64,000 nucleotides of DNA from Rhipicephalus microplus (taxonomy: Eukaryota > Arthropoda > Arachnida > Ixodida > Ixodidae), in the NCBI RefSeq assembly GCF_043290135.1, contig NC_134701.1, positions 198,942,101-199,006,100 on the forward strand. Direction: 5' to 3'. Each line of letters starts with the position of its first letter. Within the stretch, counting starts at the first letter, position 1. Below the pieces are notes generated by a model, which worked only from the letters and a program-made list of their open reading frames with translations, was not told where the DNA came from and did no database searches. Positions 1 to 11,300 of the stretch are shown in pieces. The position numbers were made by a program, and so were the translations under genes.

Positions 1-498
1 GCCAGCCGTGCTGGCAGTAGCAAGCGACTGTAAATAAACAAACGATGCGAGCTACCGAAGCCTTGCCCCGTTTCCACCGCGCCGCTTCGCTTTTCACTTT
101 TTTTTTCTCTCTCTCTCTTTTCTTGCTTTTGTTCAGCAAGCTATGACTAACCTCCTGTCACTAGGAGGCAGTAAGCCACAAAGCGTGCCTCTTCGCTTCT
201 CGCATTTTTTTTTTTGCTCGGCGAGATGCGAAATTCGACACTGCTGGCGCCGTTTAGTAGCGCACCACCCAACTCTCGATACTCTCTTCAGCTTTTAGAA
301 CGGGCGGGATGCGCTACTGGGGTTGCCCTGCAATGGTTGCAGATACGAACTCATCTACGCTAACTTATCTTGTCTCGGCATTGCTTGTTTCATAAAAGCT
401 TATCAATGAAAACATTATGATAATTCTGCATGAAACATGCCATCCAGATGACAAACTTTTTATTGTAACCTGTATGCGGCAGATAACGTATAGTTATA
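1..498. other. Left edge, inside DDB1 intron 20
   Basis: No gene seen. The stretch has pyrimidine-rich tracts near 95-130 and a T-run near 205. It belongs to the last visible intron of DDB1, whose remaining coding exon or exons must lie further left. I searched the minus strand for the conserved DDB1 C-terminus (tryptophan-arginine-serine-phenylalanine onward) and did not find it. Confidence 0.5.
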
Positions 499-2786
499 CA
501 GTCGAGCCCGCTTATAACGAACTTGAGCATGACGTGGCATCCGTTCGCTGTATCCCGAAGTTCGTAGTAAATGAAACACAGCTTTTAAAAAAGTTGTGAA
601 TGAAAACGCAAGCTTCTTTGTCCCAAAAAGTCAGTGATGCGCGTGTTTCGAATAGCAGAAGCGATAAGGGCGGTCTTGAGTTCATTTAAAACAACAGGGT
701 GCTCGTTCGCCGAGGCCCGTGGCATAAGCTTCATGAGGCACTGGCTCCAAAGTCTCGTCGTTCTCGCAATCCGATTCCTCCAAATCACTTTCACCACGTA
801 CTTCATTCACAATGCCCCGATATGTGCACGGCTTCACAGTGTCGGCCTCATCGTCGGCCGTAATTAAACCACCGCAACAGATGTCCCACCCGCTCTCCTA
901 GGTCGGAGTCGACGACGCGCTGCCACAAATTGCCGCCGCAGTTCGGAAGCTTCAGGCTCGGCATCGGGCCCGACGTCGACGAAGTCGGCCTCTTGAAAAC
1001 AGTTTCGTGCGCATGTAGGCCGTCACCGCCGCCCAAAAAATAATCACCATCTTCATGCTCAGCTGAATACCGGGATGCCCGAAGTGGCAAGTTGGCTGCC
1101 AGGTGGTCAACAGCTATGAGCAAGCGCTCCATAACGTGGCACCTAACGTGCGGATTACGCTCAAGCCAAGCGGTCACACTTTCAACGTTTTGTTGAGCGG
1201 CAAGAAAAAGCGTGCTAGTCCACCATGACCACACACGCACACCAAGAGCGAGCAAGACGCGCACATGCGACACACATGCCAGAACGCGTCGCGGAGTGGT
1301 GGAGACGGGCGAAGGGGTTGTGATCAGGAGAGGAGAGCAGACTTGCGAAAGAAGGGCAAGGAGTTGCGATAACGAGGGAAGAGGATGTGCGGGAGGGCGA
1401 CCTTGAAAACCAAAACACACGGGAAGGAGGCACACGAGTATGTGGAGGTGCTAGCACCCCCTGTAAAGTTGTTTGTGCCGCATGGCGCACATGTCTCGCA
1501 TGAAAGCCGTTTTTCGGGTGTGACACCCGCCAGACGATAGATGGCATTATGTTAGCGTTGAGTACCACTATTGGTAGAGGGGTAGCCCCGGCGGTGACCC
1601 CTGGCAGAAGGCAGGCCTTGGTGGCGGGCGAGAGTTGAGCGAGCCTCTCCTGCGCGTGGCGGTTGCTATGAACGGTTGTCTCAAGCGTGGGTCTCCTCGG
1701 CGCGGGGCACCGCGGGCCTGCGCGCCGGGTAGGCCCACGTGGTAAGTCAAGCATTGGCGACGCCGTCTTCGGTGTGTTATAGTGTGTGTCGTGTTATTAG
1801 GCAATGAAGTCTAGCGTGTTAATTACGATTGATGTATCATACGGCGGACGATATCATCATTGTAAATTAGTTAAATAAATGTATGTTGTGTTTGTTTGCC
1901 CCGACTACGTCTACTGTGTCCGTTCACTCCAAGAGCGTGGCGTGGCGCGCTCTCGCCATTTCAAGACCCCACAAGTAGCTTGCTTAAAAGGTCCGCGAAA
2001 CTCGCACGTAGAAAGACTTGGAGTGCCTTCGCGCGCAGAAGTCAAAGCATGGCCGCCTGGATTGGTGCGCACGGCGGTGTTAGAAGAATCAGCGCCCGTG
2101 GTCAAAAATCGTTTTGTTGTGCCGGCGAGTTTGCGTAGCCTCACGAACTTCGATATTTCGCGATTCATTCCGCACAATTTAACCGCCGATTTCGCGCTTC
2201 CACACGCTTGCGGAAGGCATACTGAGTTGAGGGCGAAGTGAGCGAGAACAAGTCCTAAACACGAAAAAATCGCAAGTTATCAGAGTTGGTGGGGTAGCGT
2301 ACACGCATGCACTAGACGCCAAATATCGGTTACAGTCGGTGGCCGACGATGTTGGTAAATGGTCTGGTCACTCCAGGCCGGCGACACCAATGACAGTGCT
2401 AGCGATCAAAAACAGGGTAGATGGCAGACCGGTCTTCGAAAGATCGGTGTCAATGTGAAAACACGGGCCCCGTCTGGCGATGCGGGGTGCTCAGAGTAGT
2501 GGGGGGACAAAGGCCGTAGGGGTGTGTAACAAAAAGCAGTCGGGGCATGGAGGAAGGAAACGGCTTTCTTTTCTCCATGGGTTAGGGAGAGCGGCAACTA
2601 GAGGGTCACGGAAGCAGGGTCGGCGTTTAACAATAAGAATGTATTGGCACTTCGCCGATGCCTAGTCGGTGGTCGAAATTGGTTTCCCTGGAAGTCGGCA
2701 GACCGCTGACTCCGTTCGCTGTAACCGATCAGCGGCGCTCGGATACGTTTGTTGTAAGTGCAATTTCGTGCCATTGAACCAATGTA

Positions 2787-4937
2787 CAGTAGAATCTCGA
2801 TAATACGAATCTCGCGGGGTCACAAAAAATATTCGTAATAGCCGAAATTCGTATCATCAGAACACACACAAAACTAGATAAATTAGCACCGAGTCGGAGG
2901 CAAACTCATTTTTGACACTCGAAAAAAAAATTATTTTTTGGAGAAAAAATCTCTGATGTCTTTCTGCTTTTTTTTTTCCAAGTCACTCAGCAGACTTTCC
3001 TGAAATCTGTAAAAACGCGTGCACGTGTCATCACTGATTCCTTCAGCAGCCATAGCACGCCTGAGGACATCGAGCGCGAGCAGTTTCAGCCGCCGGTGGT
3101 AGTCCTTCGCCGTCGCACTCGTCCATTTTCTCGTCATCGTCGCTGGAATCGGCAACCTCACACGTGGCCTCGTTGACAATATCTTCCACCGTGCGTGCAC
3201 CACAAGTGGCAAGATTGTCATCCGCCGTGCAAAAGTCGTCAGCGGAACTCCCAGCATCAAGGCATTCCCAATCCTCAATGGGCTCCTCCGACTCTGAAAG
3301 GGCCTGTGGCACCTCTTCGGGAATCCTAAAGAAGCCGCATTTACCAAAACAACTCGCAATGGTAGTCGGTGTTACTCTATCCCAAGCCATTGAGATAAAA
3401 TGAATGGGGTCCAAAAGGCTTATTTGCAGGCCACCTTCGTCTGTCCTGTCTATTTTGGCAAGGATGCGGTGCACAAGAAGGCTCTTGAAATGATCCTTAA
3501 CGTTTTTTTATAATGCCAGCATCAACTGGTTGCAAGTGCGTCGCCGTGTTTGCGGGCAAAAAAACCAGCTTGACGTTTTGAAGAGTCACTTGCTTCGGGA
3601 GCGCAGCGCACTGGTCAAGAATCGGAACAATCTTCCAATTTTTGCAGGCCATTCTCCTGTCAAGGAGAGACAAAAATTTTTCGAACAGGACCGCCGTCAT
3701 CCACGCTTTTTTTTGCGCGATAGGCGCATGGCAAATGGTTCTCGCGCTTGAAACACCGAGGCTTCGGAAATTTTCCAACTATGGTCAACTTCAGTTTTTC
3801 CGACCGGTCAGCGTTACAGCACAGAAGAACCGTTATTCTTTCTTTGCTTCTTTAGCCTCCTTGGCACACTTCACCTTTTAAGCAAAGGCTCTTCTTGGGT
3901 TGAAGATTAAAAAACAGGCCTGCCTCATCTGCATTAAAAACATCACGAGGCTCAATACCCCGAGGTAAGAGACTCCAGCTTCGCGAGCCAGTCGCTAACA
4001 ACGGTCTCGTCAGCCTTCTTGGCTTCCCCGCAGACGTTTTTGTACATGAGACCGTGTCTCGTCTTGAAACGGTGCAGCCACCCACCTGAGGCCTGGAATC
4101 CGTCAGTGTGCAGAGCAAATGCGATCTCGTCGGCTTTTTCACGCAAAACTTAGCCGTCAATGTTCACACCGGCTACAGTAACTTCCTTAAACCAGATCAA
4201 TAAAAAATTCTTCAAGTTTCACGTCTGGGCTGTCTTCGCTTGCTTCGCGTTGACGCTGAACGAAAGCACATTTTTCATTATTGTGTCCCACTGTCCAACA
4301 ATTGTGCTCAATGTCGACGTAGCGAGGCCTAGCTCCTTAGCCAACTCCGTGCGTTTTCTTTTCGAATCCTCATCGACCTTTCGAAGAATGTCCAGTTTCT
4401 CCTTAAAGGAGAGAGCCTTCCGCTTGCGAGACATGGCTTGCTGCGATTCCGCAAAAAGGCACAACAAAACAAATGCGTGTGCTCGACTGGGCAAGACTGT
4501 TGACAGCCTCCGCATTGCAGTAACCACGTGTCCGCACCAGAGAGCACCCACCACCAAGCAAAACAAAGATTGGATTGGATTTGTGTCTCCACTATCGCCA
4601 GCGCCATCTGGAGCCTTCAAGAGAAAGCAAAAGGCGCACTCCGGCGTTCAAGATCGCGCAGACCTGCGAGTCTGTCGCCCGCCGCTCACAGGTGGCGCCG
4701 ACAACTTGCCAAACCGGAGGCGCAGCACGCATTTCAGCGAGTGCGTGCACGCTGCTTGCTTCCGCGGCCGTCGGTGGGGTGGCGTTTATTCGTATCAAAC
4801 AACTCTGGTAAAAAATCAGTACGTAACAACAATACTCTAGCACATAGTAAATTAATGAGCCTCGGCCGAGGTCACAGAAAAATTCATATCAACCCAAATT
4901 TCGTATCAGCCGTGATCGTATTATCGAGATTCTACTG
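2787..4937 (-). mobile_element. Tigger DNA transposon nested in relic A
   Basis: A 2151-bp element with inverted ends identical over 22 nt (beginning CAGTAGAATCTCGATA) and a TA duplication at 2785-2786 and 4938-4939. The homologous element at 21815-23650 shows the unoccupied target near 21885-21915, which confirms the borders. It carries a nearly full-length but broken transposase on the minus strand. Confidence 0.88.
2931..4434 (-). pseudogene. Tigger (pogo-type) transposase pseudogene
   Basis: The coding order can be followed on the minus strand. It starts at the ATG at 4434 with a CENP-B-type N-terminal helix-turn-helix (MSRKRKALSFKEKLDILRKV, about 4434-4220). A CENPB-type second DNA-binding domain follows near 4146-3952. 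The first catalytic acid lies in a VFNADEAGLFFNL context near 3935-3900. The segment with VFLPANTATHLQPVDAGII lies near 3600-3500. A C-terminal acidic tail ends in KKKQKDIRDFFSKK at 2931. Stops and frameshifts separate these parts, so it is inactive as written. In the family this enzyme cuts and pastes the element at TA sites. Confidence 0.85.
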
Positions 4938-5244
4938 TATATTTTGATGGTCACGCGGATATTGTTCGTTTTAAGCGAAAGTTCGTTTTAAGTGGGGCCG
5001 TTATATGTGGGCTCGACTGTATTTGGTTTTTTCCTCCATTGACCCCATGCATAAAATGAGATTGCTAAGTCGACCCATCGTTATAACCAGTATATCGTTA
5101 TATGTGGTATCACTAAATGTCGACTGCACTGTATTCATCAGCCTTGGCAAAGCTAAAAAGCAAATATTATACCTTGATTGTCACCTTGAATGCAGCTGAA
5201 ATTAGGATACCTATTTACAGCTAACACAGGAAGCTTAAGTATGC

Positions 5245-5254
5245 AAAAGGATAT
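5245..5254 (-). other. U12-type (AT-AC) 5' splice site of DDB1 intron 20
   Basis: On the minus strand the bases right after exon 20 are ATATCCTTTT. This equals the strongly conserved 5' splice site of minor-spliceosome AT-AC introns (ATATCCTTT). The split codon TT-N would give phenylalanine, matching the conserved HSFWRSF/HAFWRSF position. The branch site and AC acceptor would be left of the window. The intron is more than 5.25 kb long and holds relic A and the nested Tigger. Confidence 0.85.
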
Positions 5255-5357
5255 AAAGCATGGTCAATCTTTCCCACACTCTTGATCACTTTTGTAAGCT
5301 TTTCTTGAACCTCAGAAAGGAAGGTGTAGAAGTCTGCAGGCAACTGAGACACAAGAC
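5255..5357 (-). CDS. DDB1: DDB1 exon 20, last exon in the window
   Basis: Completes residue 1054 and encodes 1055-1087 plus two bases: [33 protein letters not shown], then TT of a phenylalanine codon. The acceptor is CTGCAG. No GT donor fits the conserved protein; the exon ends exactly at an ATATCCTTTT sequence (see the splice-site entry). If the intron were retained, 11 further residues would be read before a TAG at 5223-5221. Confidence 0.9.
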
Positions 5358-8300
5358 CTGCAGTCGAAAAAGAAGATGCAGCGACATTTCAAATAAGCTT
5401 GTTAGCCACAGGTCGACGTCTTGTCTTTTCCAACATTAAAACAGCCCAAGCCTGCTTCAAAAAGGGAAAATATCCGAGACGTCAAACTAATCTGATCACG
5501 TCTAATTAAATATGCGGCAAAGCAAGGGACACTCATTTGCTAAACACCAACAGTAAGTAGATTGACTTATGTTATTTTGAGTCTCAAGGCCGCTTTTGGC
5601 TGTAAGGAATGCTGTAATAGGATAAACTTAAAAAAAACAGAAGCCTTTTCAACTGTTCCACAAAAATTCACAGAACCAGCATTTGAGATTTGCTCCAGTC
5701 AGACCAGAGTATGAGAGTGATTTACACACGACTGCATAAAAGTGTATAGTGCACATGCGCGAAATGATCATGCAAGCAGCAGAACGTAAAATGTATCCCT
5801 CGCTCTACTTAGGAAGTCAAATGAGTGGAGCGTGAAGGTGCGTCCACTTGGTTTTGGCGTTGTTTAGCAGCCAGTCTGGCTGAGTTTCTGCAAGACTCGC
5901 TCGTCAAAAATGCAAAATCTCTGCAGTTCCCTGCACTCGCGGGACGCTACGTATGCACTAGGCCGAGTGTAAGTGATGTGCAGCCAAAAGTACCTGTTAT
6001 AAAAGACCTTTGTAATTTTCAAAATAACGAGTTAATTTTTGCATCTCCAATTAGCTTCCCAATATTGTCGAAATGCTCTTGCCTCTATGGGCTTCCACTT
6101 ATTATAGTATGGTGTGCCATAAAGCAGATTTTAAGAAAGAAACAGAAAAAATTACACCATCTCTCGCTAAAGGAAACCATGTGTAGATGCAAAGTGGCGG
6201 GCGCAAACGCTTACACTGGCAATAATCGTGGCGTTGCGCAGGAGAAAAACCTGGTGAGGCGCAAAGCACGCAGTGATAGACTGGTGTTTCCTGCTGGAAC
6301 ATGCCAATCTCTGCTAACGGGCAATGAGAGACAGAAGACTCCGATTTGACACAGAGACCGGCAGCCCAATTTTACCTAGTTAACGCACTTGCTGCAAATT
6401 TTTATTGTTCAAAAACGCACAGGATAAATCTTTCACTGGCACTACCTTGGAGGTGAAGATCCAGTGCCCTTATATCCTATTTACTCGCATAATCGTCGCA
6501 CTTCTTTTGCCGGAAAACTGATACAAAATTGGCGGGTGCGAGAATTACGCGGGGAGAGCTTTCCACGAAAACGTACAAAGCAAAAAAGAAAAGTAAGTGG
6601 CCGCAAATTGGGATTCTCACACCAGCAACTTACAGCAAGCTTTAAGAAGTACTAATTAGAACTTACCGCAACAATAAAAGCCGAGGTTCAACACAAGGCA
6701 AGATTTATTTCAGACACAAAAAGTGGAAGCAAATAGTCGGGAATTAGAATACCATACGCGAAGCTTGTGGGCGTTGTGAGCGTAGCGGTAGTGGTCGGCG
6801 CTTAACAGGAGCCCTCAAAAGGTAAACGTAGGACGTCAGTATTGGGCTGATGGCTATTTAACAGAATCGTCCGCAGTTTCCTTTTGAAGAAATAAAGTTT
6901 ACCATCAATCCCAGTTTTAGGCCCACAGCAGGCCCAACGCGTCTTGGTGGCTTTCAGATGCCGTCAGCAGTAGCGAACACAAAACTCGTAGACTCTGAAG
7001 GGCCTACTGGCGGCCCTGTTGCCGTCGTTTAGTGCATGATCTATCACTTAATTGCAATTTGAAGCAGCCATGTAACTTCAGTAGCACCCCATAACGTGCC
7101 AAGATTACCAACACAGCATACAAAACACGTCGCAACGCGCACTGGCCACTTCGGCTTGGCTTGGATTGGATTGAATCTGCGTGTAACAGTACACTTGATG
7201 CTTAAGAGATGGTGCCAAATGGCGTGCGCTATCATAATCAGTGGCTGGAACGAGCAAACGACATTATTGCGGCGGTTTGGGGGTGCGATAATTACTCGAG
7301 GAAAAAAAAAATTGCGTTTTCCTTGGGCGATGTGGGGGGTGTGAGAATTACACGAGTGCAAGGATTACGCGAGTAAATACGGTATACATGGTAGCCACTG
7401 AACGGTTGTGCAACACAAGCAGTCGGTTTTTTCAATCAAGAAACTCGCTAGTAGACGCTGCATGTGTCGGCGTTGCGAGGAGAGAGAGGGTGAAGCGTAG
7501 GAGAGGAGAGAAAGGGGAGGCACATGCGCAGTAAAAATGGAAATGCCACACTTCGGATTGAACTCTGCCATAAGATGTTTCGTCTCCAGGAAGATAAAGC
7601 AAAAGAATGAAAAGGAACTCACCAATAGCACCATGGATGGTGCCAAAAAGCACAGAGCCCTGCGTGGGTGAGGATGTCTCGCCAGGATGCTGCATTACGA
7701 GTGAGCCATGCCTGAAGACATTGACAAACTCTCCCAGGTGAAACTGCCCCACTTCCTGCAGGTGCTGCCGCTCTTCATCGGTCGTGGCCGCACTGTTGGA
7801 GAGCACGGTGAAGGCGAACACATACATGCATGTCAAACATTAAACGTACTCCTTTTCTTTATGTACATATACTAGTTACAGTAAACAGTGGAATATAAAA
7901 GATTAAGCCTTCTTTCCATAAAACCACAATAAAGTATTGACTACCATCTTATAAACCAGTCACAGGGAGTACGACAGAGCCTGGCGACTAAGCAAAACTA
8001 AAATCAAGCATCTCAATCGACATCACCATCATCACAGACATCTTTTCGTGTGCAGTGGAGACGTTCCATTTTGTACATTTGTCGTCGTCCTGTGAATCTG
8101 TATGCTCCATGCTGTTTTCTTTTTCAAATTTTATAAGTGGAAGCCTATCTGATGACAGTCGACCATGACAGATACTATTTACATGATTAAATGCACCTAC
8201 AGTACGGAAAGCTTTCAAAATTGTTTGAATGTCTGCACTGCAACTGCACACAGCACCTTTTGAAAGTTTGTGGAATGCTACTTGGCAGTGTCTCTCCATA

Positions 8301-11300
8301 ACACATGGAGGCATAACTCTTTTTTATCAGCTTGAAGAGCAGACCAAGATTTAGTGCAAAATTTTACATTAAACTTACTGCACTCAAACCTCATTACAAC
8401 AGTCAAATCTGCCACAAAAATACTTCGTTATAGCTGGAAATTCACTATAAATGAATATTCACAACACTGTACCTATCATGAAACTATTATTTACTTACTT
8501 CGTTATAACCAATAATGCATTATATCAAAGTTTGTTATATTGCAATTTGAGTGCATCTTCTTTAACTGGCCGCAGCATGTGCAAAGGGATACAAAGTCAT
8601 AGTTGTTAGTAGGTGTGCATTACTGTCTAATGTTTAGTTATGCAAAATCCTTCTTATTAACGAGTTTCCCTGCAGAAACCAGCAATATTAATTCCCAGCA
8701 AACACAGTCTAGACAAAAATCGCATCGTAGCTAGTGTGGCTATAAAATAAAAGCACTTCATAGTAATAATATCTTCAGCAAGCCGTCAAAGCAGCCAAAG
8801 AGATTGTGGGAAACGCACACTTTACAGAAAGGACAAGAGTCTTTCACTGTGCAGTAGCGCGAAAACTTGATGACCTTGAGTTGGTGGTTATGGAGCTGGG
8901 CCACTACACAAATGCCAAGCTGCGCTGCCCTTCACATTAATTAGCGGGGCATGAACACCCTACCTGTCCTTCTGGCAAACAAACAGGTTTGTCGTAGACT
9001 CTGCCCCGAGGAAAGTTTCATCATCTAGAATCTCCACAGAGGTCATCCAGTTGGTCTGGAAGTCTCTCGCAATCTGGAACAGAAGTTTAGCTTGCTCAAT
9101 CCCAACTTACAGATTGCGATTCGTTCAAATCAGGGGTCATCCAATTTTACGCAGTAAGAATGCAGACATTTAAAAAAAAAATGAACAGCTTTGATTCAAT
9201 GCAGTAGATACAATATGAAACGCACTCAGTAAATGGAGACAGAACTGCTGTTTAGTTGAAACGACTCACTGTCTGATATGTAGTTTCAAACATGAATTCT
9301 GCACCCCTGTTCACCTCTCAGCAAACAGAACTCCTGTTCAGGAGGCAGACTGGTCTTTGAGACCAAAAAGTGACAAAAAAATTCTTTTTGTAAAGTTTAC
9401 ATATTTGGTTTCTGGAAGTATTTTTCTATATCTCTGCAAATTTTCACACACCAGGAAGTAAAATTTTTTTGTAACATCATTCTAACTGTCCCGATTCTTG
9501 GTACTGTTACCATGCAGAAACTGGAACAAATGGGGAACCGATTTTGAGGAGTCTTTACAATTTGCCAGCACCTGTCTAAAGCTCTAGTACCAATTTATGA
9601 GTGCCTTTATAAGGATTGCAAAACATGCACACCATGATTGTTGCTTTTTAAAGAAACTGTGTTTTCAGTCTTTTCCATTTTTCTCAAAAAAGTAAATTTG
9701 CGACTATTCAATTTTGAGGCCTCAATATCTCTGCACCTAGGGCAGGTACAACAATAATTCTCTCTCCAGCGGAAACCTGTACGCATGTTGAATGCAAGTA
9801 TGGGAGCAGAATTTAGAGCACATGCCTTTTTATTGAATTACTAATCAAAATTGTAACACAATTTCAACTGCTTTTGAAAATGGATAGCTCGTTTTGCTGT
9901 AAAATAACCGATAAAGTCCTAAAGTCTTCCATACTTTCACTCTACAGTCATTAGTCTATGTCGACATATCCTAAATATCACTTCTTTTTCATGGCGGCCT
10001 TAAACAATAGGCGGTGAACTTAAGTTATCTCAGGAACAAGGCGAGTTACAGGAATAATTTGAAATCAGCAGAAAAACTTCCATACTTTCACTCTATAGTC
10101 ATTAGTCTATGTCGACATATCCTAAATATCACTTTTTTTCATGGCGGCCTTGAACAATAGGCGGTGAACTTAAGTTATGTCAGGAACAAGGTGAGTTACA
10201 GGAATAATTTGAAATCAGCAGAAAAAACTGCATAACTCTCTGCAGTTTAATCAAGATCGCTGAAGGAAAACAAAAAATGTCTAAGACCAGTCTGCCAACG
10301 TGTGGGAGACACATTGTTCAGTCCATTCAGGTTCCGTTTGATGAGAGTCCATGGTACATAAGCACAAACAAATCCTAAATGTTTGATGCTGTACATTCAG
10401 GTGCTGTCTGTCTGATAAAAATCAAGCCAACTTTTTAGGAGCTAGGTTGGCAAGCTTATTCACACCTTGTCTAGCAGCGGCAGCCGGCATGTACACCGGT
10501 GTTGCCAGTGTACTCTTATCCAGGTGCCGCTCAACCGGATAAGAGTACACTGGCTTATCCGGTTGCCGCTGCTCCGGTCGCATCTCCAGTGTTTCCAACA
10601 ACGCTCACTAGATGGCACGTCCCCACCCAGGACGTTGGTTTTCAAAGGCCCGCATGCTCGCCTACTCTCGACTACATCCACTTTGCTTTCGTCGCTTTGT
10701 AGGCACGGCAGCACATGACAAGTTTCTACGATGAGTGTCGCGCACAAGTACCGATATCCTCCCCAGCTCCCTCACCTGCCTGCTCTCAACACTGTTGAAC
10801 GCCTGATAGCTTCACGTCTACTGTTCATGAGCGTTAGGCATTCGACTCACGGAGCAGTATGACATAAAAGGGCAGGTGGTTATTGTCCCTATCGATGTGG
10901 CCAACAGTGTGCAGTGCCAGTCACAAAACGTGCCCAAGAATGCTGCCTTCGACGAACACATCATGCGCCAGCTTTCTACAGAAATGTAGACAGCTGGCGC
11001 AACAAGTCTTTCTACAGAAATGGTCTTGTCAAGAAAGGCTCTATGCACCTCCGAGCAAGCTCCTCGAACATAATCACTTTGTGGATATTACTGATCTTTC
11101 TACTCCTTTACATCCCTCCCTCCTCCCCCAGAAGTCCTGTTACCTGCCAAGGTGAGAGGAATATATTCAGAGATATAGCTCTGCTCTTCATGGTATGCGC
11201 CCAAAGAGCAACCTTCAAGCTCAGTTGAGGTCGGTGTCTGCGAAAGACCTTCAGTGAGACACTAGTGCGCTGCGTTTGAAAAAACAAACAGCAGCTCAAT

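Larger units (their letters stand above)
499..5019 (-). mobile_element. Tigger/pogo-like relic A, split by a younger Tigger
   Basis: The ends are inverted (CAGTCGAGCCC at 499 and its complement ending at 5019) and are flanked by TA on both sides, as expected for the Tc1/mariner-pogo group. Without the nested insertion at 2787-4937 it is about 2.37 kb. The minus strand keeps decayed C-terminal transposase sequence (ending in an arginine-isoleucine-threonine-aspartate-phenylalanine motif near 605-640, and a leucine-rich stretch around 850-1200). I see no catalytic core, so it looks like an old internal-deletion copy. A second copy lies in opposite orientation at 21815-23650. Confidence 0.75.

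Noticed and set aside
848..1435. A 195-codon minus-strand open frame
   Set aside because: It lies inside Tigger-like relic A. Its readable part is a decayed transposase C-terminal region, and relic B carries the same sequence in pieces.
5221..5257. Natural DDB1 stop codon right after exon 20
   Set aside because: The 11 residues before the TAG do not match the strongly conserved C-terminus, and a U12 donor sits exactly at the exon border. I treat it as intron retention only.
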